Below are positions 1-10,327 of a DNA stretch of 64,000 nt, in pieces. The notes under the pieces were generated by a model. The model was not told the DNA's origin. It did no database searches and saw nothing but the letters and a program-made list of their open reading frames with translations. This DNA is from Emiliania huxleyi CCMP1516. Taxonomy: Eukaryota > Haptophyta > Isochrysidales > Noelaerhabdaceae. The first letter of the stretch is position 1, and each line of letters begins with the position of its first letter. A program made the translations under genes and the position numbers. Where the stretch lies: the NCBI RefSeq assembly GCF_000372725.1, contig NW_005196094.1, forward strand, positions 152,658 through 216,657, in the 5' to 3' direction.

Positions 1-298
1 AAAACTGAGGAGGGGGTGGGTAATGCCAAGGAATAGAAGGGGGGGATCTAGGGGACATCGATAAAGAACAAGAGGGGGGGCCCGGCAGAGAGGGGCAAGG
101 GTGGAACCGAGAAGAGAGTCAGAAAAAAATAAAGTCCCACAGGGCGGTAGAAAAGGTAGAAGAACCATCGTGAAAAAAAAGAGAGCCGTAGAATGAGCAA
201 AAGGAGTATGAATGAAAAGACGGCAGCGAGAGGGGACACGATTAAAAAGTCGGCGGGGGGAGCGGGGGGCGTGACGCGCCCGCACCACGCGCGCGCAG
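1..298. other. purine-rich sequence without gene evidence, probably intron
   Basis: This stretch is G/A-rich and much less coding-like than what follows. The importin exon opens directly after an acceptor-like CAG at about 298, so most of the stretch is probably the 3' part of an intron of that gene. No ORF here has recognisable protein character. Confidence 0.4.
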
Positions 299-1253
299 GA
301 GCTCGACGAGGAGTGGGAGCTCCTCCTCACCGCCGTGCACACGATGCGCGAGCTCCTCCGCCTGCACGGCGCCGCCATCGTCCCCACCCTCGAGGCGCAG
401 CTGCTGCCCGCCGTCGGGCAGTGGCTCGCAGCCGACGAGAACCACCAGGCGGCCTCGCTCTACGCGCTCGCCGATTTGGTCGAGTTTGGCGGCCAGGACG
501 CGGCAAAGAGGTACACGCAGCTCGCGCTGCCGCACATCCACGCCGCCGTCGCGCTCGAGGACGGCAAGCAGAAGCGGACGGCCGCGGCGGCGCACGCGCT
601 CGGCGCGGTCGGCAAGCACGGCGGCAAGCTACTCTCGCGCGCGGCGACGGCCGACGCGGCGGCCCGCCTCGCCGCCGTGCTGCAGGCGCCCGACGCGCGC
701 TGCGCCGCGATGGCGGAGCGGACCGAGGCGAGACGTAGCCGAGACGCAGCCGAGATGACGCCGAGATGGCGCCGAGATGACGCCGAGATGGCGCCGAGAT
801 GGCGCCAAGATGGTGACGGCGAGATCATCCGCGCCACGCCCGCGCCACGCCCTGCAGGCGGCGGCGCTCGCGCTCGGGAAGCTACTCTCGCACAGGCACG
901 CGCACCTCGAGGCGGCGGGCACGGCGGCGCCGCTCACGCCGCTCTGGCTCTCGCACCTCCCGCTAAAGAATGCCGACGAGGAGGACGCGCAGGCGGCGCT
1001 CCGCTGCCTGTGCGAGGTGCTCGAGCGGGCCGGCGCCGGCAAGCCGGATCTGCCGCTCGGCGCGGACTTGCCGCTCGCGCTCGGCGTGCTGGGCGCGGCC
1101 GCGGCAAAGGAGGCGACGGGCGCCGAGCTGGCGTCCCAGATGCAGCGGCTGCTGCTCGGCTGGCAGGCGGCGCACCCGGCGGCGCTGCAGGCCAGCGCCG
1201 CGGCGCTGCCGCCGCCCGTGCAGCAGGGCCTCGCCCGGCTCGTCGCCGCCTAG
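299..1253 (+). CDS. importin beta / karyopherin family, C-terminal part (partial)
   Basis: This is the 3' end of a nuclear-transport receptor of the importin-4/5 type, inferred to carry cargo through the nuclear pore. Exon 1 (about 299 to 715) encodes alanine-rich HEAT-like helices with segments such as QLLPAVGQWL and YALADLVEFGGQDA. Exon 2 (about 856-1253) carries LPLWLSHLPL-like wording (TPLWLSHLPLKNADEEDAQA), which matches the conserved C-terminal 'W-x-x-x-LPL-x-x-D-x-E-E-A' segment of importin-5-like karyopherins, and ends at TAG 1251-1253. The reading frame changes between the exons, so an intron of roughly 110-140 bp lies between them. It contains a tandem repeat at 731-815. The donor could not be fixed: GT near 735 or a GC donor are both possible. 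The N-terminal Ran-binding half lies off the window. Assignment to IPO4 or IPO5 is not possible from this piece. Confidence 0.65.
731..815 (+). repeat. short tandem repeat inside the importin intron
   Basis: An imperfect repeat based on CGAGATGRCGC runs about six times between the two importin exons. It is read as intronic because the two coding frames on either side differ. Confidence 0.6.
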
Positions 1254-2016
1254 ATGCGTGCCCGTGCCGCCGCCGCGCCGTGAGCGCGCGCGGCGTCAGC
1301 GGCGCGGCGGCCGGGAGACCTTAGTTTAGCGGCGCGGTGTGGGAAGGGCGCGCCGCTGTCGTGGCATGTGGCACATGGCTCGCGGTGGGGGAGACAACTG
1401 CTGGGGGCCTGGGGCGGCGCAGGGCGCCCGGGAGAGCTGCTGGGGGCCTGGGGCGGCGCAGGGCGGCCGGGAGAGAAAACTGCTCTCTGCTGGGGGCCTG
1501 GGCGCTGGGGCGCGGGCGCAGGGCGGCCGACGTGTTTGGGAGACCCCGCAGCCCGCGGAGACCGCAGTCGGGCAGTTGGGACTGGCCGCTCATCGTAAAC
1601 ATAATTCTTCTTTTCTTGAGTGGTTGAGAGCGCCTATAACGTGGAGGGGGTGGAGCCGGTGTGCCGGCGTGTGCCAGCGCGCTGCATAGTGCAGTGCACT
1701 GTGCAGTTTCCCCAGTACGGACTGGCACTCTGGCAGTCGGCAGAGTCCAGAGAGAGTCTCGTCTCCGCTTCCCCGCCTGCGCGGTCTTACGTGTCGGCTG
1801 ACGAGAGAGTGAGAGAGAGCGGAGGGAGTAGGGGAGAGAGAGAGAGTGAGAGAGAGAGTGAGAGAGAGAGAGAGAGCGGAGGGAGTAGGGGAGAGAGAGA
1901 GAGAGAGAGAGTGAGAGAGAGAGAGAGAGTGAGAGAGAGAAAGCGGATACCAAACAAGAACACAACGCACTCTCTCACATGACAAGCGATCCCACGATTG
2001 CGAATGTGGGGGGGGG

Positions 2017-2064
<48 letters not shown>

Positions 2065-2238
2065 GAGCGAGAGCGAGAGCGAGAGCGAGAGAGATAGAGA
2101 GAGCGAGAGAGAGAGACAGAGAGACAGAGCACGCTCATGGAATTCTTTTGCCCGCGTTTCAAATTGCAGCTCGCCACGTGGCTCGTTGCTCCTCTGCTCC
2201 TCTGCTCCTCTCCTCCCGCTCGCCCTCCCGATCTCCCG
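1254..2238. repeat. intergenic region with (GA)n/(GAGC)n microsatellites
   Basis: After the importin stop there are short GGGGCCTGGGGCGGCGCAG-type direct repeats (about 1402-1510). Two long purine microsatellites follow: mostly (GA)n with GGGAGTAGGG interruptions at 1804-1940, and (GA)n/(GAGC)n at 2019-2125. Long reading frames through the GA tracts encode only Glu/Arg or Ser/Leu runs and are not genes. The second tract lies just upstream of the SAP-protein start and may be promoter or 5' UTR. Confidence 0.7.
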
Positions 2239-4068
2239 ATGCTCCACGCCAGCACGCCCTCGCCCCGCCGCGCGCTCGGCAGCATCATCAACCTGACTCC
2301 GGGGCGCAGCGGCTCGAAGCAGACGCCCGGCTCAAAGAAGACAACGACGCCCGCAGAGCGGGCCACGGCAGGCAAGCGCACGCCCGGCTCAAAGCTCACG
2401 GCCTTTGGCAAGACCGGAGTTCTGCAGTCTGTCCGCGGTGTGGCGCCGGCGGAGGCGACCGTCTTTGGGTCCAGCGGCGTGCTCGAGAGGGAGCGAGGCG
2501 ACACGCCCGAGGAGCACAAGCACGAGGGCCGAGCCGCCGCCGAGCGCCGCGCAGAGGTGGACACGTTCCTCGAGGCTCACGCGGACGCGCGCCTCCTCGG
2601 GCTCCGCGTCCTGTGCGTGCCGACTGGCCACGAGGTCCCGCTGGACATCCGCGCCCTCCGTGCCCACTGGGGCGGCAAGAAGTATCGCTCCGCGGCCAAG
2701 CGGGCACAGCGGCTGCAGGGCGAGAAGGCCGTGAGCGAGGAGGTGCGCGTGGAGAAGCCCAAGCCCGCGCGTGCGCAGCCGCAGCCGCCTGCGCAGGAGA
2801 CGCAAGCGGGCGAGCCGTGGGGCGTCGCCGACGTGCGCAAGATCCGCGAGGTGCAGGCGGCGCGCGATGCGGAGGAGGAGGCGAGGAGGGAGGGGATGCT
2901 CCGGCACCTCTCCACCGCCTTTGCCGCCGCCCTCTCCAAGCCTGCGAAGCCCAAGCACGCGCTCCAGGTCGAGGTCCGCGCCGGGCTGCCGCCCGCCGAG
3001 CCGCCCGCCGAGCCGCCCGCCGGGGAGGCGCAGCACTTCGAGTTCGTCCGCTTGAAGCTGCGGGGCGCAGAGGTCCCCGACTGCGCGGAGCCGGAGGCTG
3101 AGCCGCTCGACGCACCGGCGGCCGCACCAGTCGCCGACCCCTCCGACCCCTCCGACCCCTCCGACCCCTCCGACCCCTCCGACCCCTCCGACTCCACGGA
3201 GCTTGCGGCCGAGCCCGTGTCCACCGCCGCCGAGCCAGCTGAGGCCACGCCGCCCGCAGAGACCGCCGAGCCCACCACCGAGGCTCCGGTGTCGCCGACC
3301 GAGCTCGATGAGCCCACAGAGACGAATGAGCCGACTGAGGCGTTCGAGCTGGCCGAGGTTTTGGAGCCGGCCGAGTCTTTCGAGCCGGCCGAGCCCGCAC
3401 CGCCCGCAGAGCCGTCCGGCGAGCCGACTCCGCGCGACGGAGCCACTGTGACCGCGGTGACCGCCGGCGCCTGTCCGCTTCCGGCGCCTGCGGCCGGCCG
3501 CGCCTCCGCGTGCGACACCTTCCGGCTGGACCTCGCCGGGAGCTTTGGCGTCTGCAAGTGCGGAGCGCCAAAGGCGGCGCACACCGACAGTGCCCCGCTC
3601 GCGGTCTCCGAGGCCGCCCCGCAAGAGAGGGGCGAGGCACCGGCCGACGGCCTGACCGAGCAGCGGGTGCGCGAGATGAAGGTGGTCGAGCTGCGCGCGA
3701 AGCTGCACGAGCGGGGCCTCTCGATGCAGGCGCGCCGCCAGCCTCTTCCCTCCCCTCCCCTCGCCACCCAGAGAGCCGAAGGCGGCACGGACGAGTGACC
3801 AGACTCGCAACGCTCGTCGCAGGGTCTCAAGGCGACGCTGGCGGAGAGGCTGATCGCCTCCCTCGCCCCGGACAGCCGCTCCGCCGCCGCCGATTCGCCG
3901 CACAGCACGCCTTCGCGCACGCGGACCGGAGCCATCGCGGCCACGCGCGCCCTGCTGCGGAGCCGCGCATCGGCCCCCAGCGTCTCCACGCCCAAGGCGG
4001 CCTCTCCGGCGGCGCCTCCGTCGCAGAGGCGCACCTCAGAGCGGCTGGCCCGCCGCGCGGCGTCCTGA
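2239..4068 (+). CDS. SAP-domain protein with Cys/His motif and low-complexity linker
   Basis: Predicted protein of about 578 residues from two exons, 2239-3729 and 3823-4068. The intron 3730-3822 has a GC donor (CAG|GC) and a CAG acceptor, and removing it joins LSMQ to GLKATLAERLI in frame. The join completes a SAP-like helix-extension-helix (REMKVVELRAKLHERGLSMQ then GLKATLAERL), a motif usually used to bind DNA or chromatin. The N-terminus is basic with TPGSK repeats; the middle has an SDP repeat (3139-3190) and long Pro/Glu/Ala stretches. Before the SAP motif is FGVCKCGAPKAAH, a CxC-G...H pattern that could bind zinc. The ATG at 2239 is preferred because an upstream ATG at 2137 abuts a microsatellite. 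The role is inferred as nuclear; no known orthologue is recognised. Confidence 0.6.
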
Positions 4069-4072
4069 GCCG

Positions 4073-4094
4073 CGGGGGGGGGGGGGGGGGGGGC
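4073..4094 (+). repeat. poly-G run
   Basis: An uninterrupted G tract separates the SAP gene stop from the septin gene. Similar homopolymers occur at 11817-11832, 24928-24945, 37495-37510 and 40008-40026. Such tracts are prone to assembly error, so the lengths are not reliable. Confidence 0.8.
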
Positions 4095-4198
4095 TTCAGT
4101 TGGGGAGTTGCTGAGCGGCGATGCTGACGCTCTGCCTATTCGCAGCGCAGGCGAGCACTCCGGCGGACGCGCCCGCGCCGTCTGAGGCTGGCGCCGCG

Positions 4199-5407
4199 AT
4201 GACGGAAAGCGAGCGAGTCGACGCCAGCCTTGCGAGCGACCTCAAGTCAGGCCTGCAGAAGCAGCGGCTGCGAGGGCTCGATGAGCACGGCGACAGCATC
4301 ACCATCATGGCGGTCGGCGAGGCCGGTGTCGGCAAGACGACGCTGTTCTCCAACCTCTTCCTCCGCGACCTTTCCGGCCCGCCCGGGCCGACGCTTGCCA
4401 TCCTCGAGCAGACCGTCCACTTCGACCTGGACGGCGTGCCCTTCAGCGCCAAGCTGGTCGACACGCCCGGCTACGGCGACCTGCTCGACCTCCGCCGCAC
4501 CTTCGCCCTCGCCACCAACTATTTGGACGCGTGCTTTGCGCGCTCCCTCGCGCAGGAGCGCGCCATCCGGAGGAGCGCCACCGAGGCGTCGACGCAGAAC
4601 CTGGGCGTCGACGTGATCCTGTACTTCTTCGCGCCGCACCGCGCCAAGGCCATCGACTACGCCTTCTTGCGCCGGCTGCAGGGACGGGCGCCCATCGTGC
4701 CCGTCCTTGCCAAGGGCGACACCGCACCGTGTGGCGAGGGGGCGTCGCTGACGTGTCGCTGACGTGTCTGTGAGCTGCCCGCCTAGGCGACACGATGACG
4801 AGCGAGGAGCTAGCCGCCTTCCGCGAGCTGGTGGTCGCGGAGCTCGAAAAGCACAAGATCGCGGTGGCCCACCCCCCCGTCTGCATCATCACCGCCACCG
4901 ACCTCGAGTCGAGGCGCGACTCGCGCGGAAGGCGGTACCCGTGGGGCAACGCTCTCTCGGAGCGGCCGGGCTCGTCGCACGCGGAGCTGCCGGCGCTGCG
5001 CCGCTTCCTGCTCATCGACGGGCTCGCCTCGCTCAAGGCCGCCTCGCGCGAGCACTACGAGTCCTTCCGCCGCCAGGCCCTCTGGCGCTCGCACGTCGGC
5101 GTCAAGCCGCTCGCGAGGACGCTGCTCCCGCCGGCGCGTGTGCGGCTCGCGCCCCAACTCGGAGCTGTGCTCGAGCGCCACGCGAGCACGCTGTCTTGGG
5201 TAGGCGCCGGTGCTGCTCGCGCTCATCGCGCTGCCGCAGACCCGCCGCTGGCTGCACCGCCACCTCGCGCCCGCGCTCCTCTACCAAGCACGCGCCGTCC
5301 GCGGCGCCGTCGGCGGCCGCGTCCGGCTGCCGCGCCCTCTGCGCGGCAAGGGCGCCCCGCGGCCAGCCCCGCAAAAGACGCCGCCGCCGCCGCCGCGCCG
5401 CCGCTAA
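4199..5407 (+). CDS. septin GTPase
   Basis: Filament-forming GTPase of the septin family, normally a membrane-cortex scaffold. The P-loop is GEAGVGKTT, the switch motif DTPGYGD, and the G4 motif is AKGD in place of the usual AKAD. The septin unique element is clear: GRRYPWG followed by LRRFLLIDGL...LK...HYESFR. Exons read as 4199-4715, 4787-5199 and 5240-5407 sum to 1098 nt with one open frame (365 residues). Intron 1 (4716-4786) has a GC donor and restores AKGDTMTSEEL. Intron 2 would be only 40 bp (GT-AG). If intron 2 is not spliced as drawn, the segment 5210-5239 would add a hydrophobic LLALIALPQ stretch, like the C-terminal hydrophobic tails of some algal septins. Starting at ATG 4121 would add 26 residues. 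The family call is firm; the C-terminus is uncertain. Confidence 0.85.
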
Positions 5408-6803
5408 AAGGGCGGCGTACACCCCGCCCGCTTGTGTGTTTGTGTGTGCGCCATGTCGAGCCGCGGCGTGCCGCGCGCGCGCCGCTAGTGCGTCGTGCGC
5501 GTGGCATGAGAGCCATGTCCGGGGGGAAGAGGTAGAGGTTCCTGTTCGCGCGTGTGTGTGGTGGCATTGCTGCTGCCGTAGGAATGTCTATGTCTCTGTG
5601 GTGTGGGAGGGTGTGCGCTGCCTGGCAGCCTGAGTCTGGAGTCAAGAATTCTTTTTTTGAGGGAGCTTTGTTGTAAAATTATTTTTGTCTGTTCGGGGAA
5701 CTCTACAGGGTTCCGGCTGGCTAGCCAGATAGGGGGTCTGTGCTCTGTCCCCCATGTGCCATGACCCTCGCACCAAAACGCCCTACCTACCTACCCCCAG
5801 GCCGCGCAGCGATCAGCGAAGCGAAAAAAGACGAAATCAGTAACCAGCCTCCGGCGGGGCCCCCCGCCACCATCCAAACCCGAGCTGCCGGTCTACTAAT
5901 CATACATAGAGGCTCAAGCTGCGTGACATAAGTCCACACACATATACGACATACACATACACAAAGCAACTCTCACTCACGACACACGGGCACCGGGTAG
6001 AGCGGCGGCGGCGGCGGCAGCAGCACGCGCGGACAGAAGGATTCGGACGGGGCGGAGCAGCGACCGCCTGGGCGGCCGCTGCTCTGTCTGCCAGAGCGCG
6101 CCGTCTGCGCAGCGCCGTCAGGTGCACAGGGAAGCGTGGCGGCGCGGGGACGCGCGGCGGCGGTGGCGAGCAGGCGAGCGGCCCGCGCGCGGCGAGGCGG
6201 ACAGGTGATCGGCAGGCGGGTGATGGGCCAGAGAGTGACCGCGCCCAGCGATCGGAGCGAGCCCATCGTCGCTCGGCCGCAGCTGATCTCGAAGGCGTGC
6301 GGAGCGCGACTGTCGGTGTCGGGGGGCGGCCGTCATGTGGCGAGGAGGGAGGACGACAAGTGCGCGTCGTACGGGTCGCGCTTCATCGGCCAGTCGAGCG
6401 GCACTCAAGTCGAGACCGAGCATGGGCGACGAAAGCCGGTGGGGGCCGGTGAGGCCGGCGAGATTCGTTGCGAGATACGGTTGGCGCGCAAACAAGTTTG
6501 GACGCTCTGGGGACGAAACCCTACTCGCTGGAAAGGGGGCTCCTGGGGCGGCCAATTCACACCTCGCGGGACTACTTATGTTTTCGTAAACGTAGTTGTG
6601 GCCCCCCGCTACGTCGCACGAATGCGACTGGGTAGCGGGGGGCTAAAAGCGGGTACCTACCTGTTGCAGGGCCCTCTTGGGCGGTCAAAACCGGACCTAC
6701 CTACCTATTGCATAGGGTGGCACAGACCCCTATCTGCCTAGGAGCCGGAACCCAGAAGGAAGTCCTCTCTGTGCTTCGGCAGATTGCGCGCACTCAACCA
6801 CCT
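5408..6803. other. intergenic, no gene seen
   Basis: Both strands carry only frames with shadow-like composition. CTAC repeats sit at 5783-5800 and 6695-6708. A direct sequence pair, TAGCGGGGGGCTAAA-like at 6630-6650, is next to a CTACGTCGCACG motif. A TG-rich tract marks the septin 3' flank. Confidence 0.5.
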
Positions 6804-7676
6804 ATGTCTCGCGCAGCACGCTACACGGAAAGGCGCGCAGCCATCTGCAAGCGCACCTTCGCGCACGACGAGCTGGAGGAAGTTCTCCTGCCGGCGCCCA
6901 AGCCGCCATCCAGCCCGGCCACCGTCTTCGCCTTGCTCGATGACACCAAGATGCCAGAGATTACCCCGCTGCCTGGCTCCTGGCTGACGGTGGGGAAGAA
7001 GGGGCGGCCGATCAAGGACATGAGCGCTATGAAGATGTACGATCCGCCCTCACCGACCCGCAAGAAGCAGAAGAAGAAGCGCCGCCACGCGAAAAAGGAC
7101 CTCGACCCCATCAAGGACCTCGACGCCAAGATCGAGCAGGCCTCGACCAGTGCCGAATCGGCGTGCTACCGCGCGTCCGAGCGCCGGGCGAAGAAGTGCG
7201 TCGTGGGCAAAGACGAGCGGTTTTGGGCGCGCTACCGCCAGGCAAAGCGCGCGATGGAGGCCGAGCGCGACTTGCTCTTCCCGCAGGCGGAGGCGGAGGA
7301 GGAGGAGGCGATCCCCGCGCCGGCGGCACGACGCGACCCCAAGAAGCGGCGCCCCGCCACCAAGGCTCGCCACCACGCGCGCCTTGCATCACGGGACGCG
7401 CGCTGCTACCCGCTCGAGGGGCAGGAAGACGCGGCGGAGGTGCCGCCGCCGCCTCTCAGCCTGCAGCGGTCCCCGACTCCGGTCTGGGTTCGCCGCCCCC
7501 GCAAGGAGGAGGGAGCCTCCTCTGAAGAGAGCGGGTGGCGCATCGTCGGCAAGCGAGGCAAGCCTCTGAGAGCCAAGCGTGAGGATCGGGCGGAGCCCAG
7601 CCCCGCGTTCTTGGCAGTGGTCCAGGCGTCGGCGGCCCAGCAGGCAAAGGGCAAGAAGAAGTGCTCGATCATGTGA
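6804..7676 (+). CDS. basic protein with C-terminal CaaX prenylation box, unknown function
   Basis: Predicted 290-residue, Lys/Arg-rich protein starting at ATG 6804 (MSRAARYTERRAA). It ends KKKCSIM and then TGA, a good CaaX box; Met at the last position favours farnesylation in known systems, and the upstream lysines would help membrane binding. Two internal copies of a short motif are visible, GSWLTVGKKGRPIKD near residue 60 and SGWRIVGKRGKPLRA near residue 250, sharing W-x-x-V-G-K-basic-G-basic-P. Between them are a KKQKKKRRHAKK nuclear-localisation-like cluster and an acidic run. It could be a small membrane-anchored adaptor; no family was recognised. A single exon is assumed. Confidence 0.55.
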   Translation: MSRAARYTERRAAICKRTFAHDELEEVLLPAPKPPSSPATVFALLDDTKMPEITPLPGSWLTVGKKGRPIKDMSAMKMYDPPSPTRKKQKKKRRHAKKDLDPIKDLDAKIEQASTSAESACYRASERRAKKCVVGKDERFWARYRQAKRAMEAERDLLFPQAEAEEEEAIPAPAARRDPKKRRPATKARHHARLASRDARCYPLEGQEDAAEVPPPPLSLQRSPTPVWVRRPRKEEGASSEESGWRIVGKRGKPLRAKREDRAEPSPAFLAVVQASAAQQAKGKKKCSIM

Positions 7677-8712
7677 ACAAGTCGGAGCGGGCCTTGGGGC
7701 GGTTGTCTCGTCGGATTCGCTGCATCGGCCCAATAGTCCGACCGTCTCTGAAACGTTGCCTTGCGACACACCGTCACCTAGAGACGCGTGTCCAGGCTCG
7801 GAGAGGACCCTGTGTAGATCGCAGACCAGGACTGGAGATCCTAGCCGATTCTACCACACGTCGGGCTTGGTTGAAGATGAAAGATTGCGATCACAGATTG
7901 TGGATCGTGTTGGTAGTTGCCAGGGTCAAAGGTGGAGTTTGGAGATGGAGAACACAGAGCGTAGATCCTCGCGGCGGGGGCGGCCGAGATCCGCAACCCT
8001 CAGCCTCACACCCAAAAAACCACGCCGTTTTGGGAAGTGTTTTGGGCATTGGCGATTGGGGCGGCGCGGAGAGATTGGAGACGTCGAGATTGGAGATTGG
8101 CGTATCGCAGCTGGCGGCGGCAGGGGTCAAATGGGAGATCGGAGATGTGCGGTGTGAATGAATCCATATAGGCATAGCGTCTCCCCGGCCCGCGCGCGTC
8201 CCGGCCTGATCCAAAACTCTAGGAAGCAAAATCGCGGAAAGCCGGACCCCCCCCTCCCCCGCGCGGGGCCCAAAGCCAAAAACTTTTTTTCTTTTTTGGT
8301 CTTTGATGTTTGAATCTCTTGCGCGCGGCGGCTCATGTTGCTGGAAGTGGCGGCGAGCCAGACGGAGGCGCCCAGCTTGAAATCGCCAGTCGCCACACAC
8401 GCGCAGCCACTGGCACGGCTTCAGCCAGGGGTGCGACACAGGGGCACAGTCGACGTGATGCGAGAGAGTCCGCCCCGCACCCGCGCGATCGCCCATGCAG
8501 GCCCGGCGCGCAAGAGACTCGTCATGGCTCTCTCCGCGACCTCGCATCCAAACATGCACAGAGGGCGCCGATGCAGCCGCCACACGATGTTCTACCACCC
8601 TCCCCCGACTCGCCCATCCGCCCCGCGCTCAATACTCGAAAGGAAGCAGCCGGCGATGAGCTCCGCATTCCTCGCAAATTCTGCCAAAGGCGGGCCTACG
8701 ACGAGCCCGCCT
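7677..8712. other. intergenic, no gene seen
   Basis: This lies between two convergent genes. Repeated GAGATTGGAGA words occur near 8065-8110. No reading frame shows a domain or codon pattern that would support a gene. Confidence 0.5.
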
Positions 8713-10295
8713 TCACGCCGCGCCCTTGTCGGGCCTCGCGCCCGAGCGGCGGCTCTTGCTCCCGCTCCTCGACTTTTTGGGGGCTGCGGCGGCAGCGGCG
8801 CCGCGCGAGCCCCAGCTCTGAGAGGCGGCGTTGAAGTGCCAGCCGGGCCGGAGGGAGGAGACGTCCGCAAGGATCTCCGCGCCGCCCCACAGCTCGCCCG
8901 CCCCCCGGACGAGAAGCTGCGTCGCTGTCTCGGCGTCGCCGCCATCCGCCACGCTCACAAACTCGACCTGAGGAACGCGCGTCGGGACGCTCAGAGCTGG
9001 ACAGCCGCGTGAGAGCGGCTGCGACCGGGCGGAGGCAAGGCGGGCGCCGCCGGCCTGCCACCAGCCTCCGTCGTGCTTGAGCTCGAGGGGCAGGCCCGCC
9101 TTGGCCTTCCTCAGCCAGCCCTCCTGCGCCTTGGGAGGGAGGGGGCGCAGCCGGCCCGGCTCGAGCGTCTCCGTCAGCGGTCGCTTCGCGTCCGAATCCT
9201 CCTCGAAGAGGGCGTCGTACCTGAAGCAAGCGGACAGGCAACTGTGGGGCAGGCACCGCCCCCGCCAGGCGCCTCCTCGCGGGCGAGCAGCGCCGCACCT
9301 GACCGTCACCTTGGCCGCCGCCTTGAGAACCTCTCCGGAATACCACGACCGCTCGAACCCTTCGTCCTCGCCAGCGACCTCGACCGCCATCCCAAACGCG
9401 TACCGGTGGGAGACGACCACGCCCGGCGGAGGGCGCGGCGCACCGCCCGACGCAGTCACCTGCGAAAGAACAATCGTGTGTTATCAATGGAGAACATGAC
9501 TCATACGCCCGACGCAGTCACCTTGCGCTTCTTCGGCTTCGGGCCGCCCTCGCCCTTGCTCTCCCCCTTGCGCTCCGCCTTGCCCTCCCCCTTGTCCGCA
9601 CCGGCGGCCGCCGTGCGCGCCGCCGCCTCCGCCGCCGCCTTCTCCGCCGCCTTCTCCGCCGCCGCCTTTCGCTTTGCGAGCGCGTGCGCCGCAGCGTAGG
9701 CCTTCTTTGCGGAGGCTTGGTCCTCGACCTTGCGCCACTCCCTCCCCTCGTCCTCGAGCCCGAACTCCTCGATGAAGTCCTATCGGCGGAGAGGAGTGCC
9801 CGCTCTAGAAGGGGGTGCCACCCCCCGCCTCCTCGCCGCGGGCGGGGGCTATCTAGGCGGGGGGCAGGCCTCGCGCGAGACACTCTCTCGAGACAGTTCC
9901 GAGACAGTTCCGAGACCTCTCGCGCGGGCGGGCGGGCGGGGCAGCAGAGAGGAGGGGCAGCAGAGAGGAGGGGGGGATCCGGCAAGCCTCGCCTCGTCCC
10001 CGTTGACACACGCCTTGAAGCGGCCGCCAGGCACCGACTCGCGCACCTCCGACGGCGACCACACCTGACGCTGGCGAGGGCCGCTTGAACGGGCCACGGG
10101 GCCACGGGGCCACGGGGCCAGCACAGGGGGCGGAGGGCGGAGAGTGCCCACCGTCCGATCCGGCGCCCCCTCCTCCGCCACCTCGACCTCGACGACCTCC
10201 CCCACCGAAGGAAGCTCCCCGGAGGGCGGCAGGGCGGGCGCAGGCGCCGCCGCCGCGGCTCGGGCGCGCGGCGCCCCGCTCCGCCCGCTGCGCGC

Positions 10296-10327
<32 letters not shown>

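Noticed and set aside
1804-2125. Long Glu/Arg or Ser/Leu frames through the GA tracts
   Set aside because: They are translations of a dinucleotide microsatellite on both strands and have no gene context.
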